Of a DNA stretch of 64,000 nt, positions 9,529 through 17,608 are shown one piece after another. The stretch covers positions 186,001 through 250,000 of the forward strand of contig OY760624.1 of assembly GCA_963663775.1 (NCBI GenBank). Direction: 5' to 3'. This DNA comes from G963663775 sp963663775 (GTDB taxonomy: Bacteria; Bacillota; Clostridia; Oscillospirales; Butyricicoccaceae). Position 1 is the stretch's first letter; every line of letters begins with the position of its first letter. The position numbers and the translations under genes are program-made. A model generated the notes under the pieces. That model was not told the DNA's origin. It worked only from the letters and a program-made list of their open reading frames with translations, and did not search any database.

Positions 9529-10437
9529 TTATAAGCTCTGCACTTCGCATTCCAACAGCACGCCGCTGCTTGCCTGCACGGTTTGCTGCACCAGTGCAAT
9601 CAATGCCTGCACCTCGCCATAGGACGCACCGCCACGATTGATTAAAAAGCCTGCATGCTTTTCCGAAACCTGCGCCCCGCCAATGGAATGCCCCTTCAGC
9701 CCCGCTTGTTCAATCAGTGCGCCTGCAAAGTGCCCTGCCGGACGCTTAAAAGTGCTGCCGGCGGATGGATAATTGAGCGGCTGCTTTTCCCGCCGACGTG
9801 CCGCCAAATCTGCCATATGCTGTTCGATTTGTTCCGCTTCTCCCGCTTGCAGGGTTAATGTCACGGCAGCAACACTCCAATGCGGCTGCCTGCGGAAAAT
9901 GCTGTCACGATACCCAAACGCACATTGCGCACCCGACAAGGTATGTGCCTGCCCATTTTCGTCCAGATATTGCACCTGTGTCACCACCTGTGCCATTTGC
10001 CCATCATATGCACCTGCGTTCATAAACACCGCACCGCCAATCGAGCCTGGAATGCCAGCTGCAAACTCAAATCCGGTCAAGCCATAGGTCAACGCTAATT
10101 TTGCAACCTGTGACAGCAGTGCCCCCGCTTGCACCTGTATTTGCACGCCGGAAACCTGCATTTCTCGCAGCTCTCCCGTACAAATCACAATCCCCTGCAC
10201 GCCTTCATCATGAATTAGCAGGTTAGACCCATTGCCAATCACAGCATACGGCAGCCGCTGGCGATTTGCTTCTCCAATGCATTTTCCAAAGGCATCTATG
10301 CTTTTCGGCGAAAGAAATACCTCTGCCGGTCCTCCGATGCGGAATGTTGTATGCCGTGCCATAATTTCATCAAAAAGAATGTCAATTTCTCCTGAAAAAG
10401 GCTGTAACGCATGCAGATATGCGTGTATATCTTCCAT
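9529..10437 (-). CDS. murB: UDP-N-acetylenolpyruvoylglucosamine reductase
   Basis: 302 residues. MurB reduces UDP-GlcNAc-enolpyruvate to UDP-MurNAc with FAD and NADPH, the second committed step of peptidoglycan synthesis. FAD-domain motifs are TTFRIGGPAEVFLSP, VIGNGSNLLIHDEGV, FAAGIPGSIGGAVFMNAGAYDG and YRDSIFRR; catalytic Ser and substrate residues are in NYPSAGSTFKRP, and GHSIGGAQVSEKHAGFLINR closes the fold. It has the compact type II layout, without the Tyr loop insertion of the E. coli enzyme. ATG 10437 follows GGGCGGAGG; an upstream in-frame start has no ribosome binding site. It leads the operon murB-rapZ-whiA-dnaE-pfkA. Confidence 0.96.
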   Translation of the reverse strand: MEDIHAYLHALQPFSGEIDILFDEIMARHTTFRIGGPAEVFLSPKSIDAFGKCIGEANRQRLPYAVIGNGSNLLIHDEGVQGIVICTGELREMQVSGVQIQVQAGALLSQVAKLALTYGLTGFEFAAGIPGSIGGAVFMNAGAYDGQMAQVVTQVQYLDENGQAHTLSGAQCAFGYRDSIFRRQPHWSVAAVTLTLQAGEAEQIEQHMADLAARRREKQPLNYPSAGSTFKRPAGHFAGALIEQAGLKGHSIGGAQVSEKHAGFLINRGGASYGEVQALIALVQQTVQASSGVLLECEVQSL

Positions 10438-10487
10438 AAAAAGCGACCTCCGCCCAAATTTTTTCACACGATATAGACTATATTTTT

Positions 10488-10516
10488 AGTATAGCAAATC
10501 TTGCCCTATTTTAGAA
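10488..10516 (-). promoter_or_regulatory. Probable promoter of the murB operon
   Basis: On the minus strand a TATACT -10 box (10493-10488) is preceded after 17 bases by TTCTAA, a weak -35. It is about 50 bases upstream of the murB start codon. Confidence 0.5.
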
Positions 10517-10550
10517 GAGTGCATTTTTAAAAAAACAAAAATGCATTGCA

Positions 10551-10600
10551 GAAAAGCCATGGCAATAGCAGCAAAAAACTGCGTCTTCCCATGGCTTTTC
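10551..10600 (-). terminator. Probable terminator after recR
   Basis: GAAAAGCCATGG pairs with CCATGGCTTTTC around a loop that holds a smaller GCAG/CTGC hairpin. Downstream on the minus strand the T run is interrupted, so termination may be partial. Confidence 0.55.
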
Positions 10601-10640
10601 CAATTCTTTGTTTGTATCCGTTGCCCCATGACGTAGTGTC

Positions 10641-11246
10641 TTAGATTTCCCGCCGTCCCTCTAAGGCACGCATCAAGGTCACTTCATCAATGTATTCCAA
10701 ATGTCCACCCACCGGAATGCCATAGGCAAGCCGTGTGATTTTGATGCCGAACGGACGCAGCAAGCGTGAAATATACATCGCCGTCGCTTCTCCCTCGGTA
10801 TCGGGATTGGTGGCAACGATAATTTCCGTGACATCCTGTTCTTCGTCACTAATGCGCTGAATTAGCTCTCGAATTCGAATATCATCCGGTCCAATATGGT
10901 TCAGCGGTGAAATCACACCATGCAGCACATGATATAGCCCGTTATATTCCCGTGTGCGCTCAAATGCAATCACATCTTTCGGGTCTGTGACCACACAAAT
11001 CTGATGATGATTTCGTGCATCATCCGAACAAATCGAGCAAACGGCTTGGTCTGTTAAATTTTGACAAACACTACAGGTGAATACGGCTTCCTTGGCATCA
11101 TGGATTGCGCTTGCAAACTGCTCTGCGTCTTCTTTGGTTGCTCCTAAAATGTAAAATGCCAATCGCTGGGCAGTTTTAGGGCCGATTCCCGGCAACTTCG
11201 AAAACTCTTCTATCAGTCGTTCGACTGCTGATGGTAATAGATACAT
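10641..11246 (-). CDS. recR: Recombination mediator protein RecR
   Basis: 201 residues, normal for RecR. It acts with RecO/RecF to load RecA at gaps in single-stranded DNA. In order: an N-terminal helix-hairpin-helix (EFSKLPGIGPKTAQRLAFYIL), a four-Cys zinc finger (CSVCQNLTDQAVCSIC), a Toprim domain (ICVVTDPKDVIAFERT and ATNPDTEGEATAMYI), and the C-terminal Walker B-like LAYGIPVGGHLEYIDEVTL. It follows ybaB by six bases in the dnaX-ybaB-recR operon; the ribosome binding site is weak, so coupling to ybaB is likely. Confidence 0.96.
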   Translation of the reverse strand: MYLLPSAVERLIEEFSKLPGIGPKTAQRLAFYILGATKEDAEQFASAIHDAKEAVFTCSVCQNLTDQAVCSICSDDARNHHQICVVTDPKDVIAFERTREYNGLYHVLHGVISPLNHIGPDDIRIRELIQRISDEEQDVTEIIVATNPDTEGEATAMYISRLLRPFGIKITRLAYGIPVGGHLEYIDEVTLMRALEGRREI

Positions 11247-11252
11247 GTATTC

Positions 11253-11606
11253 TTAGAACAGCCCTGGCATAGCACCGCCGCCAGTGGCTTTTTTCATTTC
11301 GCTTTCGGATGCTTCCGCAGCAGAGCGCAAGCCTTCGTTCACTGCCGCTAAAATCATGTCCTGCAGCATCTCAACATCATCTGGGTCAACCGCTTCCGGC
11401 TTGATTTCCAAGGCTGTCAGCTGGCTCGTGCCTTGAATCGTCACCTTTACCATGCCGCCGCCTGCGGTTGCAACCGTTTCACGATTTGCAATTTCTTCCT
11501 GTGCCTTCAGCATGTCCTGCTGCATCTTCTGCGCCTGCTTAATCATGGCTTGCATATTCATGCCGCCACCCATGCCGCCCATGCCGCCAAACTTACCCTT
11601 TGCCAT
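11253..11606 (-). CDS. YbaB/EbfC-family nucleoid-associated protein
   Basis: 117 residues. This small DNA-binding family lies between dnaX and recR in most bacteria. The N-terminus has Gly/Met-rich repeats (GGMGGMGGGMNM), then the helix IKQAQKMQQDMLKAQEEI, a beta hairpin with VATAGGGMVKVTIQG, and a last helix (VEMLQDMILAAVNEGLRSA). ATG 11606 follows AGGAGGAAC at good spacing; upstream in-frame codons lie inside dnaX. Homologues form tweezer-shaped dimers; their exact role is unsettled. Confidence 0.93.
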   Translation of the reverse strand: MAKGKFGGMGGMGGGMNMQAMIKQAQKMQQDMLKAQEEIANRETVATAGGGMVKVTIQGTSQLTALEIKPEAVDPDDVEMLQDMILAAVNEGLRSAAEASESEMKKATGGGAMPGLF

Positions 11607-11619
11607 ATCCAAGTTCCTC

Positions 11620-13248
11620 CTATGAATCCAATTGTGTAATTTCAATGCCGACCGACTCTGCTTTTTGCAATGCCGCATCAACTGCATCATTGGTTGTTAT
11701 TTCATTTGCACCGGATGCTTCTCGAATTTTCACGGTGCAGGCCGTGCCTAAAATCGCCGCCGCTTCTCGTACAATGACCTCTTTGGCACTCGCCGCAGAG
11801 GCAAGCATATAGGTCACGCTGTCATCGGTCAGAATGGTCAGTGTATTGCCCTGCAAAAAAGCGGTTGCAGATATTTTCAGGTTGGTATGCACACCTGTAT
11901 TGATTTTACCCGTTAACTGCGTGAGCAGCTGCGTCCATTTGGGCCATTGCTTTGCCGCAGCATGTGGTACGGCTTCCTTCGTTTTTTTTGCCGACGGCGT
12001 TTCTTTTTCTGGTTCTGCCGTATCTTCTTCCCATGGCGGCGCATCCGCCCCTTCTGCCGCCGATGATTTCGACTTTATGGGTGGCGGTGCAGCTGCCACA
12101 AGATTTCCATGCCGCAGCTTTTCTTCCAATGCCTCTACCCTGCCGCCCAAGGAATCATATGCTTCTGCACCCAACGTACACAAACGCAAAATACATAATT
12201 CCGCTTCAATGCGGCGATTTGCAGCACTTTTCATCCGAACAAGACTCTCTTGAATCATCTTGGTGTACGCAATCAGCGTAGCCGATGCGACTTGCCCTGC
12301 TAAATTTTGCACAGCTTTTTCGCTGTACATCGGTGACAGCAGATTTTGGATACTGGTATGCGCTGATTTCACGAGCAGTATATCACGAATCAAGCCCAAC
12401 AGCTGCTCCAAAACACCCGATAAATCTCTGCCCGCAAGATAGCACTCGCCAATCAAGCCAATTGCAGCTTCCAGTTGATTCGTGCAAATCGCTTCCATCA
12501 GCTCTGTGGTGCGTTCCCCGCCCAAAATACCAAGCGACTGCGCCACAATGGCTTCGTCAATGTCACAGCCTTCCGCTGCCGTACGGTCTAACATCGACAA
12601 CGCATCTCGCAGTGCCCCGTCAGACAATCGTGCAATCAGCGCCGCACCGTTTTCCGTCAGCGGAATGCCTTCTGCCCGTGCAACCTCCAGCAAACGCACC
12701 GCAATATGCTCCGGTGTGATGCGTCGAAAATCAAATCGCTGACAGCGTGATAATATCGTTGCAGGTACTTTATGAATATCTGTGGTCGCTAAAATAAAGA
12801 GCACATGCGGGGGCGGCTCTTCCAAAATTTTCAGGAGGGCATTGAACGCCCCCTGTGAGAGCATATGCACCTCGTCGATGATATACACACGCTTTTTCAC
12901 AGATGCCGGCGTGTATTGTGTTTCATCTCGAATATCTCGGATATTGTCCACACCATTATTTGATGCCGCATCAATTTCCAACACATCCAACACATTGCCG
13001 GAAAGAATGCCCTGACAGGACGGACATACATTACAAGGGTCACCGTTTATTGGCTGTTCGCAGTTCACAGCACGTGCCAAAATCTTCGCACAGGTGGTTT
13101 TACCCGTTCCTCGTGTTCCTGTGAACATGTAGGCATGTGACAACCTGCCGGACTGCATCTGGTTTTTCAAGGTATCTGTAATATGTTTTTGTCCCACCAC
13201 ATCTGAAAAACGCAGCGGGCGATATTTTCGATAAAGTGCCTGATACAT
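11620..13248 (-). CDS. dnaX: DNA polymerase III gamma/tau subunit
   Basis: 542 residues. This is the ATPase of the sliding-clamp loader. The N-terminal AAA+ domain shows YRKYRPLRFSDVVGQ, Walker A GTRGTGKTT, a zinc module (CNVCPSCQGI plus an upstream Cys), Walker B VYIIDEVHMLS and sensor 1 LATTDIHKVPATILSRCQRF. Domain III follows to about residue 370. A low-complexity Pro/Ala/Lys-rich linker leads to a C-terminal domain. The start is ATG with GAAAGGAA upstream. I did not find a strong frameshift signal for a shorter gamma form. The gene sits between the SRP RNA and ybaB, the usual Firmicute order. Confidence 0.96.
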   Translation of the reverse strand: MYQALYRKYRPLRFSDVVGQKHITDTLKNQMQSGRLSHAYMFTGTRGTGKTTCAKILARAVNCEQPINGDPCNVCPSCQGILSGNVLDVLEIDAASNNGVDNIRDIRDETQYTPASVKKRVYIIDEVHMLSQGAFNALLKILEEPPPHVLFILATTDIHKVPATILSRCQRFDFRRITPEHIAVRLLEVARAEGIPLTENGAALIARLSDGALRDALSMLDRTAAEGCDIDEAIVAQSLGILGGERTTELMEAICTNQLEAAIGLIGECYLAGRDLSGVLEQLLGLIRDILLVKSAHTSIQNLLSPMYSEKAVQNLAGQVASATLIAYTKMIQESLVRMKSAANRRIEAELCILRLCTLGAEAYDSLGGRVEALEEKLRHGNLVAAAPPPIKSKSSAAEGADAPPWEEDTAEPEKETPSAKKTKEAVPHAAAKQWPKWTQLLTQLTGKINTGVHTNLKISATAFLQGNTLTILTDDSVTYMLASAASAKEVIVREAAAILGTACTVKIREASGANEITTNDAVDAALQKAESVGIEITQLDS

Positions 13249-13270
13249 ACAGAGATTCCTTTCATGCTAG

Positions 13271-13299
13271 AAAAAAATGGACAGATTTCTCATCTGCCC
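13271..13299 (-). terminator. Terminator between SRP RNA and dnaX
   Basis: On the minus strand GGGCAGAT-GAGAA-ATCTGTCC followed by A and seven T. It lies between the RNA 3' end and the dnaX start codon, so it should end the SRP transcript, perhaps with readthrough into dnaX. Confidence 0.85.
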
Positions 13300-13364
13300 A
13301 CGAATTGGTTTTCCTCTTTGCTTATTTGCTCTCCACAATGCAGTGCTTTTGGGCATTCACATTT

Positions 13365-13676
13365 TTAAAAGCAGTGTCCCAAAAGACCGCACACCAATGG
13401 TTTGAATCGAATCTATCACCGTATTTTCACAAGAACAACTCAAAATCGGCAGTTCTGCGGCACACAATGGTTTCCGCTTAATGCTGCTCGGTTCCCCGCC
13501 TGACATGATTCACAGTCCGCTGTTGCGCAGTACCGGTTTCTCATCGTTGCACATTATGACTACTGATATAACAAATTCGCCCCTCATCCATTGGGATTCA
13601 TCCCTGTTATAGCGGACTACAGGTACAAGGCACCGCTAACGCCCCGACTAGTGCAGCCTTTTGCGACACTGCTTAA
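13365..13676 (-). ncRNA. ffs: Signal recognition particle RNA, large Firmicute type
   Basis: Recognised on the minus strand from conserved blocks of the Bacillus-type scRNA. The 5' Alu domain reads GTTAGCGGTGCC, TTGTACCTGTAGTCCGCT and ATAACAGGG. The S domain reads TGAATCATGTCAGGCGGGGA, then CCGAGCAGCATTAAGCGGA and TGTGTGCCGCAGAACTGCC. The termini pair (AGCAGTGTC near 13674 with GACACTGCT near 13370), giving an RNA of about 305-310 nt with both Alu and S domains. It scaffolds Ffh for co-translational membrane targeting. The exact mature ends are estimated from the terminal helix. Promoter and terminator flank it. Confidence 0.93.
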
Positions 13677-13689
13677 ATAGATACAGTTA

Positions 13690-13718
13690 ATAATATCATA
13701 TCCCAGCACTCCTGTAAA
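13690..13718 (-). promoter_or_regulatory. Promoter of the SRP RNA
   Basis: On the minus strand TTTACA (13718-13713), a 17-base spacer, and TATTAT (13695-13690), placing the start of transcription some 8-10 bases before the terminal helix of the RNA. Confidence 0.75.
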
Positions 13719-13784
13719 GATAAAATTTCTGAAAAGCACGAAAAGCTCCGTATTTTTTTATTTTCAAAAAATTTAAAATAATCC

Positions 13785-13812
13785 TTGCTTTTTTTGAAAC
13801 CTATGATATAAT
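13785..13812 (+). promoter_or_regulatory. Promoter of tRNA-Leu
   Basis: TTGCTT, 16-base spacer and a perfect TATAAT, ending 22 bases before the tRNA. Confidence 0.75.
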
Positions 13813-13834
13813 AATAAATACAGGCGACAAACAA

Positions 13835-13921
13835 GCCGGTGTGATGGAATTGGTAGACGTAGTGGATTCAAAATCCACCGCTGTAAAAGGCGTGCCGGTT
13901 CGAGTCCGGCCACCGGCACCA
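13835..13921 (+). tRNA. tRNA-Leu, anticodon CAA
   Basis: 87 nt with encoded CCA. Acceptor GCCGGTG pairs with CACCGGC, followed by A-CCA. The anticodon arm is GTGGA-TTCAAAA-TCCAC, so the anticodon is CAA (Leu, codon UUG). A long variable arm and a TTCGAGT T-loop fit a class II tRNA. The open frame on the opposite strand (13801-14001) is only the antisense reading of this tRNA. Confidence 0.97.
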
Positions 13922-13933
13922 TATCGTTTGATT

Positions 13934-13974
13934 AAAGATACCACTGTGTGAAACCACGGTGGTATCTTTATTTT
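13934..13974 (+). terminator. Terminator after tRNA-Leu
   Basis: AAAGATACCACTGTG pairs with CCACGGTGGTATCTTT, then TATTTT. Confidence 0.85.
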
Positions 13975-14374
13975 GTGAGTTTTTTCAAAAAAACACAACA
14001 CTTGTGATTTTGAGGGATGCTATTTGATAAGATACCGATAGGAACAGAACTTGAAACCCCTACCGTTTATAAGGTGAACGAAACCACTGCTTCATGTAGT
14101 ATGCCAAACCCCGATTTCCTCACTGCAAAATCGGTGCTCTTTCTTGATATAGGATATTCGCTTCGTTTTTTGAACAGTTCCAACAAATTGAGCAATGTGA
14201 ATGCAGACCAAGGTTTTATCAAAACCTTGGTCTTTTTTATCTTTCGACCGTCGTTGTAAACCAACTCTGTAGCAGTCTGTCCTTCACTTCCCACGATACA
14301 TCATATGGAATATTTATCAAATTCATAGAACCCACAAACTTTATGGGGCATATATACAAGCAATGACATAGAAA
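13975..14374. other. 400-base stretch without a recognisable gene
   Basis: Both strands have open frames of 75-80 codons (14017-14259 plus, 14067-14294 minus) without ribosome binding sites or recognisable domains. A perfect hairpin, GACCAAGGTTTT / AAAACCTTGGTC followed by T6, lies at 14206-14238 and is a terminator-like element. It may be the decayed end of an accessory element next to the tRNA, but no integrase or repeat was seen. Confidence 0.4.
14206..14238 (+). terminator. Terminator-like hairpin
   Basis: Perfect 12-bp stem with a short loop (ATC) and T6 on the plus strand. No gene with confidence lies upstream of it. Confidence 0.6.
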
Positions 14375-15688
14375 TCAATGCTCCATTTTCCAAAAAGCTG
14401 CCGAATACGGCGGTAATAGGCTGCCGCCGCCAAAATCATGCAATTCACCAGCAATTAGATCAACCGCTTGACCGCACTGTGCATCAAAATGCGCAGTATA
14501 CGGCTGATTATCCATGTTAATTGCCACTAAAACCCGTTCTGCATCAGAACGGCGCTCAAAAATTGCCTGCTTATTGGTCAGTACAATCGACCGAAATGTG
14601 CCATTCACAAGTGCGTCACTTTTCCGATGTGCATGCGTAAGCTTGGCAATCCATTCGGTAAGGGCATTCCATTCCGGCGCATCAAAGCTAGGACGAAGAT
14701 TATCGTCGCAATTTGGTTGCTTGGCACCTTTCACACCCCATTCACTTCCATAATATAAGCAAGGGATACCTGGCATACCAAATAGCAATGCATAAATCAG
14801 CGGTAGATGCGAGGGATTTGTAAGTTGGGAAGCAATTCTGGAAACATCATGATTATCTACAAAGCACATCAAATGCTTTCCTTTGTAAAGTGTCCAATCT
14901 TCCGGGCCAAATTGTCGGAGAAGAGAGTGAACAATTTCAAACAGGTTCATAGAATTAAAGCTGGAATATAGTCCTTTATAGCACTCGTAATTGGTGCAGG
15001 AGTGCAGCATCGTATCGCCCACGATACGATTATAGTCCCCGTGCAGCACCTCGCCAATCAGAAAAAAGTCTGGCTTTAACGTTTCGCAGAAGGTACGCAG
15101 CCGCTGCACAAAGGTACTATCCAAACTGTAGGCAACATCCAAACGCAGACCTTCAATATCAAATTCCTGTACCCATTGACGGATGCATCTAAAGATATGC
15201 TCGACCACCTCTTCATTTTGCAGATTCAGTTTTACAAGCTCAAAGTGCCCCTCCCAGCCTTCATACCAAAAGCCATCGTTATATGGAGAGTTGCCGTCAA
15301 AGGAAAGGTGAAACCAATCTTTATATGGGGAATCCCATTTTTTCTCCTGCACATCTCGAAAGGCCCAAAATCCTCGTCCAACATGGTTAAATACACCATC
15401 TAGTATCACCTTGATGTCAACCTTATGGAGCTTGCTGCAAAGATTAGCAAAGTCCTGATTGCTGCCCAAACGACAGTCCACCGTGCGAAAATCACGTGTG
15501 TCATAGCCATGTCGGTCGGAATCAAAAATAGGGGAGAAATAAATTGCGTCAACCCCTAGCTTGGTAAGGTGCGGTATCCAATCCGCAACTTTATCCATGC
15601 GCAAGGTTTGGATACCATCATTGATATGCGGTGCGCCGCAGAAACCGAAAGGGTAAATCTGATAAAATACACTATGATGTGCCCACAT
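14375..15688 (-). CDS. GH13 alpha-amylase-family glycosidase (intracellular)
   Basis: 437 residues, no signal peptide, so it should act on imported alpha-glucans or maltodextrins in the cytoplasm. The GH13 conserved regions are all present: DGVFNHVGRGF (region I), GLRLDVAYSLD with the nucleophile Asp (II), FFLIGEVLHGD with the acid/base Glu (III) and CFVDNHDVSRI with the transition-state Asp (IV). A short C-terminal beta domain (from about 370) ends in LLPPYSAAFWKMEH. Length and sequence recall maltodextrin glucosidases/neopullulanase-like enzymes without the N-terminal domain; the exact substrate cannot be read. A GGAGG lies just before the ATG. It is a single gene with no sugar transporter beside it. 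Confidence 0.9.
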   Translation of the reverse strand: MWAHHSVFYQIYPFGFCGAPHINDGIQTLRMDKVADWIPHLTKLGVDAIYFSPIFDSDRHGYDTRDFRTVDCRLGSNQDFANLCSKLHKVDIKVILDGVFNHVGRGFWAFRDVQEKKWDSPYKDWFHLSFDGNSPYNDGFWYEGWEGHFELVKLNLQNEEVVEHIFRCIRQWVQEFDIEGLRLDVAYSLDSTFVQRLRTFCETLKPDFFLIGEVLHGDYNRIVGDTMLHSCTNYECYKGLYSSFNSMNLFEIVHSLLRQFGPEDWTLYKGKHLMCFVDNHDVSRIASQLTNPSHLPLIYALLFGMPGIPCLYYGSEWGVKGAKQPNCDDNLRPSFDAPEWNALTEWIAKLTHAHRKSDALVNGTFRSIVLTNKQAIFERRSDAERVLVAINMDNQPYTAHFDAQCGQAVDLIAGELHDFGGGSLLPPYSAAFWKMEH

Positions 15689-15960
15689 AAGCTGACCTCC
15701 TCAATGAATAGATGAAAAAACGTATCATAATACACTGGAATACATACATGCAGCCTAAATCCTACGCAAATGATTTATCCGCTTCCAAAATCACTGTTTT
15801 GCGCAGAATCTATATATTTCCTAGAATAGGTTACCATTTATTTTGCCGCCTTTCAATGCTTTTAACAAAATTATTTCGTGTATGTGCTTTTCCGAAATCG
15901 GTTCTTTGAAATTTTCTTCTCACAATCGATTGCCATTTCAACTTCTGGATAGCGGTATGC

Positions 15961-15995
15961 AAAAAAGCACCATTCCAATTGAATGGTGCTTTTTG
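15961..15995 (-). terminator. Terminator at the end of the SHOCT/two-component operon
   Basis: AAAAAGCACCATTC-(loop)-GAATGGTGCTTTTT; T-rich on both strands, so it can serve the minus-strand operon that ends at 16053. The 270 bases between it and the GH13 gene (15689-15960) are AT-rich and I see no gene in them. Confidence 0.8.
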
Positions 15996-16052
15996 TGCTA
16001 TATCACATTCTGAGGAAACAACGCTCATCCTCAGAAACTGCATCCCGTGCTG

Positions 16053-16181
16053 TCACTTATTGTTTTTTCTGTTCAACTTGCAGCAATCCGGCGTTTCATC
16101 GCCAAAGGTCGCCTTATTTGCGTTTGACAGTCGCTCCAGATAATGATTCCATTTCTCTCGTAATCTTTTCAATAGCAGCAT
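16053..16181 (-). CDS. 42-residue Cys-Cys miniprotein, LDCC-type putative metal-binding
   Basis: A short frame. ATG 16181 follows AGGAAAGG about ten bases upstream. It has a basic amphipathic helix (MLLLKRLREKWNHYLERLS), then NANKATFGDETPDCCKLNRK and a stop. The pattern FGxxxxDCCxLN resembles the small 'LDCC motif' putative metal-binding proteins found in Firmicutes, here with Pro instead of Leu. It starts 70 bases after the histidine kinase and ends before a terminator, so it is probably the last gene of the operon. The vicinal Cys pair and the Met-rich sensor of the kinase both point to a thiophilic metal such as copper; this is inference. Confidence 0.65.
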   Translation of the reverse strand: MLLLKRLREKWNHYLERLSNANKATFGDETPDCCKLNRKNNK

Positions 16182-16252
16182 ATCATCAAGTCCTTTCCTA
16201 ATGCGAAATGCCTACCTCTTTACTATGATTATACACGCAAACCACTTGTTAG

Positions 16253-17608
16253 TCAACGCAAGGGGATGGCAATCGTAAACTCGCTTCCAAAATGCACATC
16301 TGAGCTGACAGTAACTGTCCCGCCAAGCTGTTCGATATTTTCTTTGACAACAAACAGTCCAATTCCATCTCCCGGGGTGTTTTCCGTGCTTTCTCCCCGA
16401 TAATACGCATCAAACAAGTGCGGCAGGTCTTTTTCAGCGATTCCAACGCCGGTATCTTTGATACGAATCAAAACCACACCATCTATCCGCTCATATGCGA
16501 TTGTAACCTCACCGTCTTGTTTTGTGAATTTATAGGCGTTGGTGAGCAGATTATAGATGCTTTGGCTCACCTTATATTGATCTGTCGTAATCCGCATCCT
16601 TTCCTGCTGGAGCAGACGCAGACTAATGTTCTTTTTTTCAAACTGTACCTTCATGCCGCCAAGAATCTGCACCAAAAGCATATGCAGGTCAAATTCTTCC
16701 GCATGCACCGATTCCGTCGGTCGGTCGGCATCGAGCAGCATGCTCATATTGGAAATAATGGAGGATAGACTTTCTATCTGTGACTGGCAAACTTTAATTT
16801 CGTCATCAGACATGGTGAGGATACCATCTTCCAGCCCCTCAAGGTGCGTCTTTAAAATGGTGATGGGCGTCCTCGTCTGATGCACAAATTCGTCAACCAC
16901 TCGTTTCCTTCCCATTTGCTTGATTTTCAGCCGATTTTGCAGAATATCCAAACTGTTTTGTATGATTTTAATTTCTTTGACGTTAGATGGTTTGCATGCA
17001 GGACGATCCCCCATATCAATGCTCAATGCTTGGGATGAGGTATTCATCAAATCACGGCTCAGTCTTTTGCTAATCCATAGTCCAATCACAATCAGCAGGC
17101 AAAAAACCAGAAAAAAGGACAACAGACTATTCCGAAGCAAAGACATTTGAAACATCGTGGATGCCATGGAATGATTGAGCGCACTGTATCTGGTGATGTG
17201 CAGAACGCCGATTACCGTGCTGCCATCGGTGACATCAAAACTATCCACTTCTTCCGCATGCTCTTGCATCATTCTGCCCATCATGTCATGCATCATGCCA
17301 GAACTGTAACTGCCCATATGCTCTGTGCTGGCAACCAACTGCCCCTGTGCATCGTACAGCTTAATGCTAGTGATTGGGTCATCCAGATGAGATTCCAGCT
17401 GGACAGACAGCTGCTGCTGTGTGAGGGCATTGTCCTGCAGTGCACTTGCTGCAAGCTGCTGCACCTGCCCCACATGATAGTCATACGTTTTGGAATTATA
17501 ATTCAAGAAATATTGATTGACCAGTGAACCGAGAACAACTGAATTGATAAAAACAGCTAAAATAGCGGTTACGGTTAAAACAATGAGCCATTGTCGCCTG
17601 ATTGTCAA
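16253..17608 (-). CDS. Sensor histidine kinase with Met/His-rich extracellular loop
   Basis: 451 residues. TM1 is about residues 8-30 and TM2 about 162-180. The extracellular part between them has a Met/His cluster at 97-117 containing MMHDMMGRMMQEH, typical of Cu(I)/Ag(I) coordination. A cytoplasmic linker leads to the H-box FVHQTRTPITILKTH (His243), N-box YNLLTNAYKFTK, G1 DTGVGIAEKDLPHLFD and G2 GDGIGLFVVKENI; all ATPase motifs look intact. The protein ends FGSEFTIAIPLR. Its ATG overlaps the response-regulator stop by four bases. Metal sensing is inferred from the loop composition. Confidence 0.9.
   Translation of the reverse strand: MTIRRQWLIVLTVTAILAVFINSVVLGSLVNQYFLNYNSKTYDYHVGQVQQLAASALQDNALTQQQLSVQLESHLDDPITSIKLYDAQGQLVASTEHMGSYSSGMMHDMMGRMMQEHAEEVDSFDVTDGSTVIGVLHITRYSALNHSMASTMFQMSLLRNSLLSFFLVFCLLIVIGLWISKRLSRDLMNTSSQALSIDMGDRPACKPSNVKEIKIIQNSLDILQNRLKIKQMGRKRVVDEFVHQTRTPITILKTHLEGLEDGILTMSDDEIKVCQSQIESLSSIISNMSMLLDADRPTESVHAEEFDLHMLLVQILGGMKVQFEKKNISLRLLQQERMRITTDQYKVSQSIYNLLTNAYKFTKQDGEVTIAYERIDGVVLIRIKDTGVGIAEKDLPHLFDAYYRGESTENTPGDGIGLFVVKENIEQLGGTVTVSSDVHFGSEFTIAIPLR

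Noticed and set aside
13801..14001. 66-codon frame on the minus strand over tRNA-Leu
   Set aside because: It is the antisense reading of the tRNA, a known false protein (RTRTGT...), without a ribosome binding site.
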